Source of the DNA: Gautieria morchelliformis
Taxonomy: Eukaryota; Basidiomycota; Agaricomycetes; Gomphales; Gomphaceae
Assembly (NCBI GenBank): GCA_015179125.1
Contig: WHVA01000055.1
Location: forward strand, 1-64,000
DNA: 64,000 nt
Direction of reading: 5' to 3'
The notes beneath the pieces are model-generated. The model saw only the letters and a list, made by a program, of their open reading frames with translations. It was not told the DNA's origin and did not search any database. A program made the translations under genes and the position numbers. Each line of letters begins with the position of its first letter. Positions within the stretch are counted from its first letter, which is position 1. Below are positions 24,283 to 35,241 of this stretch, piece by piece.

Positions 24283-25787
24283 CTGATCAAGGGATGTGAC
24301 ACGACAAGTCAACCCTGCATATGTCTTGAACATCTTTTCCTTTCAACCCCATATCCCTTTTTCACCATTATACTTTACACTTCATCACATTCTACATACA
24401 TGTTGTATCTACTCCTAAGCCCTCGTACACATGCCAGCCACTCCATTTGTTATTTCTTTTGTCCTCATCTTGTAACACACCAAGAACGCCAAGTTCTTTT
24501 CTTGTTTTTTTTTATTTTTATTTTTATTTTTTTATATCCATTTATATCCATTGAGCAGTTCTTTTCTTGATAGTTAAATACTCACAGTTGTACACTATGA
24601 ATGACAGTGAATTTACTTTTCATCTCACCACACTTCGAACTACTTAGCCTTATTAGCAGTATTGTAAGACGCATATACCTAGTTATATGCGCATATATCT
24701 AGCTTTATCAGACTTCACTCGATTTGACTTCTACCAGGAGTTTAAGAGTCTCAGCCTCTACTCACTATGGCACAGACATCAACACTGACTCAACCACTGC
24801 TGAAACATGATGTACACAAGTTTCATGACATCAAACTGAAACTAAACAAGAACAATTGGATATCATGGAAGAGGGAGCTACTGGCAATAGCGAGGGACAG
24901 AGGAATTTATGAAACTATCACTGGTAGGGACACTTACCCTACCGACACTAACCCACACATCACAGTTGTAGCCGGAATCGATATGATTGGCAACACACCA
25001 CTCACCCAGCTCCAAGATGAATGGGACAACAGAAACAATGTTGCATACAGTCAAATTTTATTATGCATATAATCAGAGCTGCAGACAGCAATTGACAACA
25101 CCAATCAATGCACTGAGGCATGGAACATACTAATAAGGAAATTTGAATCAACTGACCTGAGTAAAATTAGTATTAATAGGACAAGGTATGAAAACTATCA
25201 CATGACAGAAGGACAATTGGTCTCGGAATACATCACCATCATGAAGGAATACCAAAACCAACTGGCTAAGATGGGTGACCCCATTGCCAATTCTACTCAC
25301 TGTGCTACACTTCTCAGAAACGTACCTGAATCCTGGAGAGTAATCACTCAAACCATATGAATGATCACGAGAGATCCTGATGAAATCGAGGAGAAATTGG
25401 AGGCTCATGAAGCAGATTTAGGAGCCATCGAAGTATCTACACAAGCCACTACAGCATTCATAGCACAAATGAGACAACCGAGGCATTTTAACAACACAGT
25501 TGGCAGACCCCCTTCAACAACCACACCACACAGCAGTATTGACCACCACAACACCAGCCAGGAGGACCAGGCTATTTCTGCAATAACTGTGGAAAACTGA
25601 ACTACTCAGCACCCAGATGTCACATGCCAGGAGGAGGACTAGCAGGACAGGAACCATGGAGGAGACAGAGTAATACATATGGAGGGAACTCACAGGGAGG
25701 AATGTACAAGGGGGAAATGGATTACACACAGGAGGACACAATAATTTCAACAGATTCAACACAGGAAGAATAGCACCACCTCAACAA
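24283..25787 (+). mobile_element. Copia-type 5' end and gag (plus, degenerate)
   Basis: 24,283-24,766 looks like LTR/leader sequence with a long T-rich tract (24,505-24,535). Gag starts ATG 24,767 (MAQTSTLTQPLLKHD) and contains NNWISWKRELLAIARDRG, the UBN2/retrotran Gag type. It stops at 25,070-25,072 (TAA) and continues beyond with further stops to a zinc knuckle near 25,580, where the His is Tyr (CNNCGKLNYSAPRCH). It is cut at about 25,787, before the protease. It is the same family as 16,945-17,729, inverted. Confidence 0.7.
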
Positions 25788-26822
25788 CGTCAGCGGTGTG
25801 TCCATGCACACGTCTGTGCGCGAAGCTGGGGGACCTCGACTTCGAGTACCTCATTTTGGGCGCGATGAGGGACACGCCGCAGACGCTTGCTGGGCCGGTG
25901 AACTTATGAGGCGGGGAGGTTGTATTCAATTTCTGTGGTTGGATTGGGACAGGGAGAAGCGGTTTCAAGATGGGCTCCGAGTCGTTTTGTGAACTACGTC
26001 TACGAACTACGATCAAAACACATGACATGAATGTGCTACGAAGCACTCCCTCGGATTGCGCATCCTAGCTGCTCCGCTCCTCCAAGTGCAAGTCACTATG
26101 TCTGTTCTGGACAATCCAGGTGATGGTGACTAGAAACGTCTTCCCAGCAGCGCACGCGATCACGGGAAAACCACGGTCAGACCATTACATAAGCACCTCG
26201 CGTGCATGCTGGATACAGTCATGCTTTATATGGTGAGGCATTGGTTGCCCAAGAGCATATGGTATGCCGGTGGGGCCAAGTGGACATGCACGCTGACTCC
26301 TGAGTGCCTGAGTTGCCTGTCACCGACTCGGACCCTCCCGTATCAGCCGCCCATATGGAATCCTCAATTGTATTACATAATTTGCAGCGCCGACTGATTG
26401 CCTGATTGCTCTCGCTATGGTATGGACCTGCACTGACAGCCGTAGCTATAGCGGACATGCGTGTGGCACGGCAGCGTAGTGGCACCGCGAGCACCGCGCC
26501 CACGAGCTTTACGGTAACTACTAGGGACAAAGCCCTCACTATCAATCAAGTAGCATGCATGACAGACATTGACAGTTGATGCAAATCACTCACTTCCTCT
26601 AATATACACGATGCGCTTCTGATGATGTTACCAACCAAACGACGAGGTAACACATGTTAAAGTACCATTTTATGCAAAGATTAGACACGCCGCAACGAAC
26701 CGTTGGGCATAACCACAGCCACAGTATGTCCGAGTCTGGGATAGGTGTCACGAAAAGGAATGTCCATACTACATGTATCAGCGAATGTCCTGCACATAGC
26801 GCAATTATTCTGGGGGAGCCAC
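25788..26822. repeat. Unit 2 spacer left of young Ty3
   Basis: Matches 51,785-52,735 of unit 4 (and 13,011-13,740 of unit 1). It carries a 5'-truncated version of the conserved HAHVCAKLGDLDF frame at its left edge. The right edge (GGGGGAGCCAC) is the young Ty3 target site. No other gene. Confidence 0.6.
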
Positions 26823-27111
26823 TGTAAGACAGCGTAGCTGTCTAGTTGCGGATGATGCGCACACAAGCACCCACACACAGCCGCGGGTGGACAAGTCCAC
26901 ATATCCTATCCTGTCCACATATCTTGTCCACCGGCTTACTCACGTCATGTCCACAATACCTTGCTATTTTTAGTTTTCTCATTGTTCCTCCCAGATATAA
27001 GTAGTACATTTTACGACGGAATAGATCATCTTTCGAGCCCCCTCTCACTCGCGCAGCTTTCCTCTAAGTCATACCCATCAAAGCATCACCAGGCCTGAAC
27101 GACGCCCTACA
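26823..27111 (+). repeat. 5' LTR of young Ty3 family A
   Basis: 289 bp, TGTAAGACAG...CGCCCTACA. Contains three short CCACATATC-type repeats and a TATA-like AGATATAAGTAG near 26,993. Differs from the 3' LTR at the A/G in CATCAAAGC versus CATCGAAGC. Confidence 0.9.
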
Positions 27112-27118
27112 TACTGGT

Positions 27119-29182
27119 GTGCCCACCGCGAGGAACAGCGCCTCCGACAACGAAGACCTTGCGACTATATCAGCTTATCGACACCTCTCAAGGCTCTCTA
27201 ACGCAACGAGCCACTCACCTAATCCTTGGACAACACCATCTACCTCTCACACCATTCCGCGCAGATCACAAATTCCTGTTCCTTCGACGACGCCTGCACG
27301 TGCCACTCGATCAGTACAGGTAACTACCCGAGCTCAGAGTAGGCAACTGACAACGATGGCGGCTACTAACACCGGACGAGCTGCAATGCCAGCACCAGGG
27401 ACATCGAAAGCCCCTAAAACTTTTGACGGAAAAGATTCTGAATTGGAGGATTTCTTAGATCACTTCGAAACCTTAGCTGACGCGGCAAAACTTACTGATT
27501 TGGAACGCATTGCCCAGATTGGGAAGTATGCAACCAGGAAACAGCGTAACCTCTTCGAGGTACTTGACGGGTATGATCCAGCCGACTGGAACGAGTTCAA
27601 GAAATCGTTGGCCGACCTATACCCCAACGCCTTCAAAGCCCGTCGCTATACTCGCCAGTCCCTCGAAACTTTTACTGCTAAGGCGGCACGAACTGAGATA
27701 GCAGACGAAGATGAGTTGAATGACTACTACCGTGCATTTTTACCTATTGCCCAGTGGCTTGTTGCTCAAAAGAAGATCTCCATCGAAGACCGTGACCGCC
27801 AGTTCTGGTTCGGCTTTCATCCCCGAACTAGGACTACATTGAAGCATCAGCTCAGGATCTCGAAGCCGAATCACGACATTTCCATACCTTACGACTATAA
27901 GGACGTTCTCAAAGCCGCCAAATATATCTTCGATAATCAGGCTTTCGACCTGGATCCGCAGCCGCAAGTTGGACGAGGACGCCGGTCCTGGGCAGACGAG
28001 ATGGAGGATGAGGAGAAGGAGGAGGACAAGGGGGGGGAGACAGAGGAGGAGGAGGAGCGGAGGGTCAGGAAGGTGCGGTTTGGAAAAGGAGGAACGGACG
28101 TGAAGGAAAAGGGAAAGGAGTCAGCAGAGTCACTGGACGACCTCATCAAGAAACTTACCTCGCTGCAAGTTCACGACACCCACTATGCAGTCAATTACGC
28201 AAAGTTGGTACTCTACTACCCAACAGTAGCAGATCGTCTTGCGGCACCTGCGACGTTCCAAGCAGGAAAAGCAGCGCCTTACGCACCTCCGGGGCCAGCA
28301 AGGCCATCATACAACTTACAAGCTAATGATCCTTGGCCGTGTGCCTTTTGTAAACGACTCGGCTGCGCTACGAGGAGGTGTGACGTGGCCGCACAGTATA
28401 TCAGAGAGGGGAAGATCGTTCAAAGGGGGGACTGGTACCGTTGGCCAGACAACTCACGAATCCTGACGCATGAGAAGGGCATCAAGTTCGTAGTGGACAC
28501 GGAGTTGGAGCGCCGTCGAGTCCCAGCGGCATCCATTCAGGAAGTCCCAACCCAGCCAGCCATGTTTGTCGGTGCGGATGCCACATCGTTGGAGGAGAAT
28601 GGGACGGAGAGTTTCGTGGTGGAGGTAGAGGAGGGAGGAAGTGGGGCGAGGGAAGAGAGAGTGAGAGAAGAGCGACCAGTACTGTTGGCACCAGCCAGTG
28701 CACAGGGAGCAGGAGGTTACCGGGCTCCGGATTCTGCAACACAATACAAATTCCGTTCCAAGATTGAGGAATCCTGCTCACCAGAAGACATCTTTAACGC
28801 AGTACTTGACACTCCAGTCACGCTACCCCTTCGACACATTGCTGCGAGCTGCCCAGACGTGAGGCGGCGGATGGTGGACAACTTTAAGACGAGTAAGATT
28901 TCGACCCCTACTTTGTTCACGGCGCCCGCAGATGTCCTGCAGGTGGGAGACGACATCGCCATACCGTACCATTGTCCACCGAGGGAGCTGGACATTCTGC
29001 TACAGGGGGTTCACCAGGTCATAGGGGTGTTTGATACGGCTTCGTCGCTGGTCAACATACGGCATGGACTGGTAAAGAAACTGGGACTCGCCGTCAATCC
29101 AGATGTGCGAGTCAGCATGATGATGGCGAACGGCGGGGGGACTCAACAACAGGGGTGGTGGAAAATCTGCAAATTACGATAA
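27119..29182 (+). CDS. Family A Gag and protease-like region
   Basis: Gag packages the element RNA in cytoplasmic particles. The frame opens just inside the LTR without an ATG; the first ATG is 27,356 (MAATNTGRAAMPAPGTSKAP), before the conserved KTFDGKDSELEDFLDHFETL. The capsid-like part runs to about 27,940, followed by an acidic DEMEDEEKEED stretch, a knuckle in which the His is Cys (CAFCKRLGCATRRC, about 28,345), and a retropepsin-like VIGVFDTASSLV (about 29,025). A one-base deletion in a G-run at about 29,134 throws the frame out; the truncated copy keeps the longer run and reads through. Confidence 0.8.
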   Translation: MPTARNSASDNEDLATISAYRHLSRLSNATSHSPNPWTTPSTSHTIPRRSQIPVPSTTPARATRSVQVTTRAQSRQLTTMAATNTGRAAMPAPGTSKAPKTFDGKDSELEDFLDHFETLADAAKLTDLERIAQIGKYATRKQRNLFEVLDGYDPADWNEFKKSLADLYPNAFKARRYTRQSLETFTAKAARTEIADEDELNDYYRAFLPIAQWLVAQKKISIEDRDRQFWFGFHPRTRTTLKHQLRISKPNHDISIPYDYKDVLKAAKYIFDNQAFDLDPQPQVGRGRRSWADEMEDEEKEEDKGGETEEEEERRVRKVRFGKGGTDVKEKGKESAESLDDLIKKLTSLQVHDTHYAVNYAKLVLYYPTVADRLAAPATFQAGKAAPYAPPGPARPSYNLQANDPWPCAFCKRLGCATRRCDVAAQYIREGKIVQRGDWYRWPDNSRILTHEKGIKFVVDTELERRRVPAASIQEVPTQPAMFVGADATSLEENGTESFVVEVEEGGSGAREERVREERPVLLAPASAQGAGGYRAPDSATQYKFRSKIEESCSPEDIFNAVLDTPVTLPLRHIAASCPDVRRRMVDNFKTSKISTPTLFTAPADVLQVGDDIAIPYHCPPRELDILLQGVHQVIGVFDTASSLVNIRHGLVKKLGLAVNPDVRVSMMMANGGGTQQQGWWKICKLR

Positions 29183-31098
29183 GTTCGATCACGATCCCTG
29201 TCCACGCACATGTAGTCGATGACAATGCACCATATGATGTGCTGCTGGGCCGGCCGTTCCAGGTTATTGGAAAGATCGACACTACAAGCGCAGGCGAGAC
29301 ACTCATTATTCATGACCCTCGACACACTCACCACAGGATCCACGTCCCTACTCGACCCCACGTAACACCGTGCCGCCACAGCAGTCACTACCTAGGTCTC
29401 GCAAGCTTGTCAAAGCTCACCACGATCAGCAGGCTGACACCGCCGGTTCCTGCCCTTCGAGCTAATGTGTCCGCAGGAACGTGCTCCTGGCTGCAGGAGG
29501 TATATGGCATACCAGGGCCTGCGGATGTTTTTGTCGCGCGCAGGTACAAGCCTGTCGAACGACGAGTCCGACCTGTTGCAACAACCCTACCAGAGGAGTG
29601 TCATGTCAAACGAAGGTTTCCAGAAGACCCGTTGAGATCACTTACGCTTTTGCCAACGAAGCCGGCGGGGAGGTTGGAGTTTGGAACAAGGTTGACGAAG
29701 GAGAGATGGGAGGAGTTGAAGGTAGGGGAGGATGGTTTCCTGTGGGAAGAGGAAGTGAGGTTAGCTTTTGCGGCGTTAAAGAACAACGAGGAGGGGTTGG
29801 CATGGACAGAAGCCGAGAAGGGACGGTTCAGGGATGACTACTTCGAGCCGGTAGTGATCCCGACGATTGAACACGAACCTTGGGCCGAGCGTAACTATCC
29901 TATTCCACCCGGTCTTTTTGAGCAGGTTGTGTCCATCGTCAAGGACAAGATTGCCTCGGGAGTGTTTGAGCCTTCATTGTCTTCCTACCGGTCGAAGTGG
30001 TTCTGTGTCGCGAAAAAGAATGGCGCCCTGCGGATTGTTCATGACCTCCAGCCGTTGAATGCTGTAACAATCAAAGATGCCAGCCTGCCGCCTGCAGTAG
30101 AACAGTATGCAGAACGTTGTGGAGGGCGTAGTATTTACTCACTAGGTGACATCTTTGTGGGGTATGATCACAGGCCTTTGGACAAGCACTCGCGAGACCT
30201 GACGACATTCCAAACACCTCTTGGGCCTCACCGTCTCACAGCTCTACCCATGGGTTGGACTAACTCAGTACCTATCTTCCATGGTGATATCTGCTTTATA
30301 CTTCAGGATGAAACGGATTGCGCACCACCTTTCATCGATGATGTCCCCATACTAGGGCCCCGAACTCGCTATGAGAAAACAGATGGCACGTACGAAACTA
30401 TTCCGGACAATCCTGGCATTCGGAGATTTGTGTGGGAGCATTTTGAAGATGTAAATCGAGTGTTGCATCGCTTTAAACACGCTGGCGCAACCATATCAGG
30501 GAAAAAGTTGTTTCTAGGGGTTCCAGAGCTTACCGTGGTGGGACATCGCTGTACCTTCCAGGGCCGAATCCCAGACACGGAAAAAATCGATAAGATTGTC
30601 AACTGGCCAGCGTGTCAGAACGCCTCCGAAGTTCGTGGTTTTCTGGGAACCTGTGGGGTCGTCAGGATATTTATCCCTGGCTTCGCAGAGCTGGCTTTAC
30701 CTTTGGTTAGGCTAACAATGAAGCAGGTGGAATTTGTGTGGGGGGAGAGGGAGGAGGGTGCGATGGCAAAGCTAAAGGAGGGGGTGGTGTCGGCGGAGGC
30801 TTTATCAGCAATCAACTACACAGCGGCAGGACAAGATATTACCCAGCGTCGTGTTATTCTCGCAGTAGACTCATCCGTCCTCGCGGTCGGATGGATCCTA
30901 TTGCAATTGGACGGGGAGGGACAGCGCCGCCCTTCGAGGTACGGTTCAATAGCATGGAATGCGCGAGAATCGAGGTACTCACAGGCAAAGCTGGAGTTGT
31001 ACGGGCTTTTCCGGGCCCTACGGCAAATCGGCTCCATCTTGTTGGTTTACCGACCTTCGATGTTGAGGTGGACGCTAAGTACATTCGGGGAATGCTAA
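29155..31098 (+). CDS. Family A reverse transcriptase and RNase H
   Basis: Continuation of the polyprotein after the G-run frameshift. It makes cDNA from element RNA. The linker after protease is followed by RT from about 29,880 (LFEQVVSIVKDKIASGVFEP, KNGALRIVHDLQPLNAVT, ALPMGWTNSVPIFHGD). The active site reads PPFIDDVPILGP rather than the usual YLDDILI. The connection domain reads VRGFLGTCGVVRIFIPGFAE. RNase H has AVDSSVLAVGWILLQ and QAKLELYGLF. A one-base deletion at about 31,021 moves the frame; the next part is in another frame. Confidence 0.85.
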   Translation: MVENLQITISSITIPVHAHVVDDNAPYDVLLGRPFQVIGKIDTTSAGETLIIHDPRHTHHRIHVPTRPHVTPCRHSSHYLGLASLSKLTTISRLTPPVPALRANVSAGTCSWLQEVYGIPGPADVFVARRYKPVERRVRPVATTLPEECHVKRRFPEDPLRSLTLLPTKPAGRLEFGTRLTKERWEELKVGEDGFLWEEEVRLAFAALKNNEEGLAWTEAEKGRFRDDYFEPVVIPTIEHEPWAERNYPIPPGLFEQVVSIVKDKIASGVFEPSLSSYRSKWFCVAKKNGALRIVHDLQPLNAVTIKDASLPPAVEQYAERCGGRSIYSLGDIFVGYDHRPLDKHSRDLTTFQTPLGPHRLTALPMGWTNSVPIFHGDICFILQDETDCAPPFIDDVPILGPRTRYEKTDGTYETIPDNPGIRRFVWEHFEDVNRVLHRFKHAGATISGKKLFLGVPELTVVGHRCTFQGRIPDTEKIDKIVNWPACQNASEVRGFLGTCGVVRIFIPGFAELALPLVRLTMKQVEFVWGEREEGAMAKLKEGVVSAEALSAINYTAAGQDITQRRVILAVDSSVLAVGWILLQLDGEGQRRPSRYGSIAWNARESRYSQAKLELYGLFRALRQIGSILLVYRPSMLRWTLSTFGEC

Positions 31099-33482
31099 AT
31101 AATCCTGACATTCAGCCAAATGCTGCCATGAACCGTTGGATCCTCGGAATTTTGCTCTTCGATTTTAAGCTAGTACACGTACCGGCGAAGAACCACAAAG
31201 GACCTGACGGGCTGTCCAGACGAAGGAAGGCGAAGGGGGATATGGAGGAGAGGGAGGGCGAGGCGGAGGAGTGGATCGACGACATGTTGGACATGGGGGT
31301 TTGGGTAAATTCCTGGTGGAGACGGGGTATTCAGAATTGTGAATGGGACGACATGGAAGAGAGAAGGGAGGGCACGACAGGGGAGAACGGGGGAATAAAG
31401 GGAGTGGTTGAACAGATTGGGGAAAGGCAGGGTGAGAACGGCAAGGGAAGGCAGGTTGAGGGAAAGGAGCGGGGCTGGATGGGCAGGATAGGGGAGGAAG
31501 GGACGGGAAAGGATAAGGACGGAAAAATGGGGGACTGGCAGGATGAAGACGGCAAGGGTAGGCTGGTTGAGGGAGAGGAAAGAGATTCTGAGATGACGAT
31601 GAGGAATGACGAAAGCGAACGGGGAAGGGAGGGCACAAAGGGAGAGGATGGGAGAGAAAAGGGAAAACATGGGGATGAAACTAAAGACAACGGGAAGGAG
31701 CGAAGAGGGGAGAACGTGACAAGGGAAGTTGGGAGAGGCAAAAGGGAGGACAGGATGAGCGGAGAAGGAATATATATGGGAGAAGAGAGTGAGGAAGCGA
31801 GGGACAGGACCAGAGGGGCAGGGAGAAGGCAGGAAGAGAACGGAGGGAGAGAAGGGGGGGACGGGGCAAGAGGAGAAGGAAGTGGGGCTAGGAAGGTGGG
31901 AGAGGTGGACGGACATGAGGGGGGAGCGAAAAGCAAAAAGGAGAGAGTGGAGAGGGAGGAAGACAAGGGAGGGAACGGGGAGGGGGCTAAGAAAGGAGAA
32001 GAGAGAGATGACGCACGAGCAAAAAAAAAGGGAGTAGGACGATACTCTGAGCAAGGTACTCTGCGGTTTCCGGTCTTTTCCCTGACAGATCAGGCCACCG
32101 CAGGCCTGCAGATTCCGCGGGGGGTGAAGGACGAGGAGGTGGATGGGGTGTTGAGACAGGTACGGGAGTTCTTGGACACGGCGCAAAAGCCGGCAGGAAT
32201 GGAGGAGAAGCCGTTGCGACGTTTTCTCAGCTATGCACGGCAGTTCTTCTTGAAGGGTAGTCGACTGTGGAGGCGGCGGGAGACAGGTTATCATCAGCTG
32301 GTTATCGATCCGGAGAAGCGACTCGCCATTATCATGCAGGCACACGACGAACTGGGGCACAAGGGGCTGTATTCGACACGGCGCATGCTTATGGACAGAT
32401 TTTGGTGGCCCGGACTGGAACACGATGTCTCCTGGTTTATCAAAACTTGTCACGAATGTCAAATCAGGAATACGGCACACCTTTTTATTCCACCAACGCC
32501 GTCAATTCCTGCGCCCTTATTCCGCAAAGCATACTTCGATACGGCTCTTTTCCCAGCTGCGCAGGGATTTCGCTATCTGGTCCAGGCGCGCTGCAGCCTC
32601 ACGAACTACCCGGAGTGGACGAAGTTGAAGAGAGAGACGGGGGTGGCTGTGGGGAGGTTCATTTTCGAGAATTTGTTGTGCAGGTGGGGAGGGGTGGAGA
32701 CGATCGTCACGGACAACGGGGCTCCTATAGTCGCTGGACTCGATTGGCTTAGCAAGACATACCATATCAACCACATCCGGATCTCACCTTATAACAAGCA
32801 GGCCAACGGCATCGTCGAACGCAGCCATCGAACGATCCGGGAGTCCATCATCAAGGCGTGCGAGGGGGACCCAACGCGCTGGCCAACAGTTGCGCCATTT
32901 GCGTTCTGGGCAGACCGCGTCACTGTAAGGAAATCGACAGGTTATTCACCGTTCTACATGGTCCATGGGGTAGAGGCAGTCTTACCTTTCGATCTGGCGG
33001 AGGCAACGTTCCTTGTGCCCAAACTTGAGAAGCCGCTTACGGACGCGGAGTTGATTGCAGTTCGCGCACGACAGCTCGAGAAACGCGATGACGACCTGGC
33101 GGCCATTCATGACCGTGTTCTAAAAGCACGTTACTCATCGATTGGGCAATTCGAGAGGGACCACGCACATACCATACGCAACTACAACTTCGCTCCCGGT
33201 ACCCTCGTGCTCGTCCGCAACACGCGTATTGAAAACGACCTGTCCCGCAAGTCAAAACCGCGCTATCTGGGACCGATGATCGTAGTCAGAAGGACTCGCA
33301 ACGGGGCCTACATCCTTGCGGAACTCACCGGGGCCGCCGCAAAACTCCCGTATGCGGCGTTTCGTCTCATACCCTATTATCCGCGCTCGCGCACCTGCAT
33401 CGATGTGACGGCAATTGTTGATCCCACGGAGGTTCCTGTTGATGAGGATGTGAAGGCGGTGGCGGATGGGGAGGAGGAGTAG
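31022..33482 (+). CDS. Family A RNase H end, charged linker and integrase
   Basis: After the second frameshift the frame gives the end of RNase H (VEVDAKYIRGMLNNPDIQPN, GPDGLSRRRKAKG), then about 270 residues almost wholly of Glu, Lys, Arg, Gly and Asp (about 31,220-32,040). Integrase follows: an HHCC zinc domain (HDELGHKG...CHECQ), catalytic Asp in YFDTALFPA, Asp in IVTDNGAPIV, Glu in ANGIVERSHRTI. The C-terminal part has KPRYLGPMIVVRR, a GPY/F-like module, and no chromodomain. It stops at 33,480-33,482, 34 bp before the 3' LTR. Confidence 0.85.
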
Positions 33483-33516
33483 AGAGTAAGCGGTTCTTTC
33501 GAGGGGTGGGAGGAGA

Positions 33517-33805
33517 TGTAAGACAGCGTAGCTGTCTAGTTGCGGATGATGCGCACACAAGCACCCACACACAGCCGCGGGTGGACAAGTCCACATATCC
33601 TATCCTGTCCACATATCTTGTCCACCGGCTTACTCACGTCATGTCCACAATACCTTGCTATTTTTAGTTTTCTCATTGTTCCTCCCAGATATAAGTAGTA
33701 CATTTTACGACGGAATAGATCATCTTTCGAGCCCCCTCTCACTCGCGCAGCTTTCCTCTAAGTCATACCCATCGAAGCATCACCAGGCCTGAACGACGCC
33801 CTACA
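33517..33805 (+). repeat. 3' LTR of young Ty3 family A
   Basis: 289 bp, nearly identical to 26,823-27,111. Its last bases (CCTACA) also form the stop codon of the antisense 7TM gene copy on its right. Confidence 0.9.
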
Positions 33806-35241
33806 CCACATCTGAGTGGATGGCAAGGACTGCCGTATCGAGAGCCCAATTCGACTCAGCCTGACTCGGAGTGGAGCGGGGCTGTTTTGAACCGAAATGA
33901 ATCCAAGGAAACCAAACTTGCGGTATGTCCTACACCCAATCAATAATCATTTCCGCCTCATGAGCAGGACAGCAATCGAAGAGGACTTACGCGCTGCAGA
34001 CCAAGTAGCAAGAACCCGAGGAGAGGAACTTGGCCAAGGGCATACGTCAGTGGTGTGCGCAAGACACTGGAAAGCTTGTGTGAGGCTCACAAAGCGACTC
34101 TCCAATATCCATTATATCTTCCATGATCATAGTCGCATTCGAATCTGGGTTCGTATCAAGCAGGCCAAGCCATGTCGCGAGAATGCTTAGAGAAACATCA
34201 CCGCGCAGTCAGTTTCATTCTTCGAGACATCCGAAGAGTAAACATACATGGCAAAGAGCAGTCGAAATGAGCAGAAAACAGAGAGACGCACAAGCAGAGA
34301 GAGGCTCATGACGCTACCCATATTGACTTGTCGAAATATCCGACGATAGCTAACAAACATGACCACCAAAAGGACTGAAAGAAGAACCATTAATCACAGC
34401 CTAGCACAAAAACTGATTGGGGTAACAACTGACTATCCCAAATGCACGTGAGAACGACCAGTGAAAGATCCACGTAGTCCATGGCTTTCAACCGCAAAAC
34501 GATGCCCGTTGGGGCGAAGTCAAAAAGCCCGCACTGACGCATATGGGATAGTCAGCAAGCGTGCCGAAAAGAAAGCTCCCAGAAACTCACAAGGGGGACT
34601 ATTCCCATCAAATAAGGCGTGACTAGAAGCTTTTGTTGTAATTCAATAGACATCCATTCTGGATAGAAGGTGTGATATCTCACCGCGAAGGTCCGTAGCT
34701 TCGTTGTCCATGCCTTTGCATCACTGAAAGCACCTCGCATTTGAAACCACAGCTGGATGAGACATTAGCGGGACACTTTCATCTACAGATGACGCTTACA
34801 TGGATGACAAGGTTGAGGGTGGCCGTCAGCGCGCTGCCATTCAATATTACCATCAGGAGAAGGACGATGCCAGTGAGCATCGAAGTGGCATTATTGATCG
34901 ACTCGATGCTCACACCAGCCTCATGGAATTGACCAGAGTATTGAGTATCATGTCCACCCCGATGGTTTCGTCACCGGTTTGAGTGAAAGCCATGTACAGC
35001 ACCACATTCCTTTTCCGCAGCGCCTCAGCAGTTAACTGTGGATTGAGAGGGTGACTTGAAGCACGCACGTGAAGATCATGACTGCCGTATACATGAGGTA
35101 GGTCCATGCGAAATTAAAGAAAACAGAGTGGCGGCGCATGTTCTCCGAGTCAGAAAGCACGAAGGTGAATAGCAAAGCCAACAGAGATATAAGGCCCAGG
35201 AGCTGCAGCACAAACAAAACTGCGTTAACGGGTGGAAACAT
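33801..35241 (-). CDS. 7TM-like membrane protein, unit 2 copy (bracketed by insertions)
   Basis: Same family as 13,744-15,148 and 52,694-54,153. The start is ATG 35,239-35,241 (MFPPVNAVLFVLQLLG), formed at the junction with the LTR inserted at 35,241; another in-frame ATG lies at 35,254-35,256 inside that LTR. Recognisable later exons: AWTTKLRTFAVRYHTFY with MGIVPLVSFWELSF, a FVSYRRIFRQVNMGSVMS exon, and a last exon DIPQVWFPWIHFGSKQ. The tail ends HSDVV and a stop (33,801-33,803) made by the young Ty3 LTR, replacing the longer tail of the unit 4 copy. Its native promoter is displaced about 1.2 kb. Expression is doubtful. Confidence 0.5.

Larger units (their letters stand above)
26823..33805 (+). 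mobile_element. Young full-length Ty3 retrotransposon, family A
   Basis: A 6,983-bp element with two 289-bp LTRs that differ at a single noted base, flanked by the 4-bp duplication CCAC (26,819-26,822 and 33,806-33,809). The empty site GAGCCACATCTGAG is present in unit 4 at about 52,733. Order: Gag, protease-like, RT, RNase H, a long charged linker and integrase. The integrase lacks a chromodomain. Two single-base deletions break the polyprotein, so it is recent but not obviously autonomous. Confidence 0.9.

Noticed and set aside
24500-24540. T-rich tract as the tail of an inserted retroposon
   Set aside because: It lies inside the copia leader, with no target duplication or SINE-like boxes around it.
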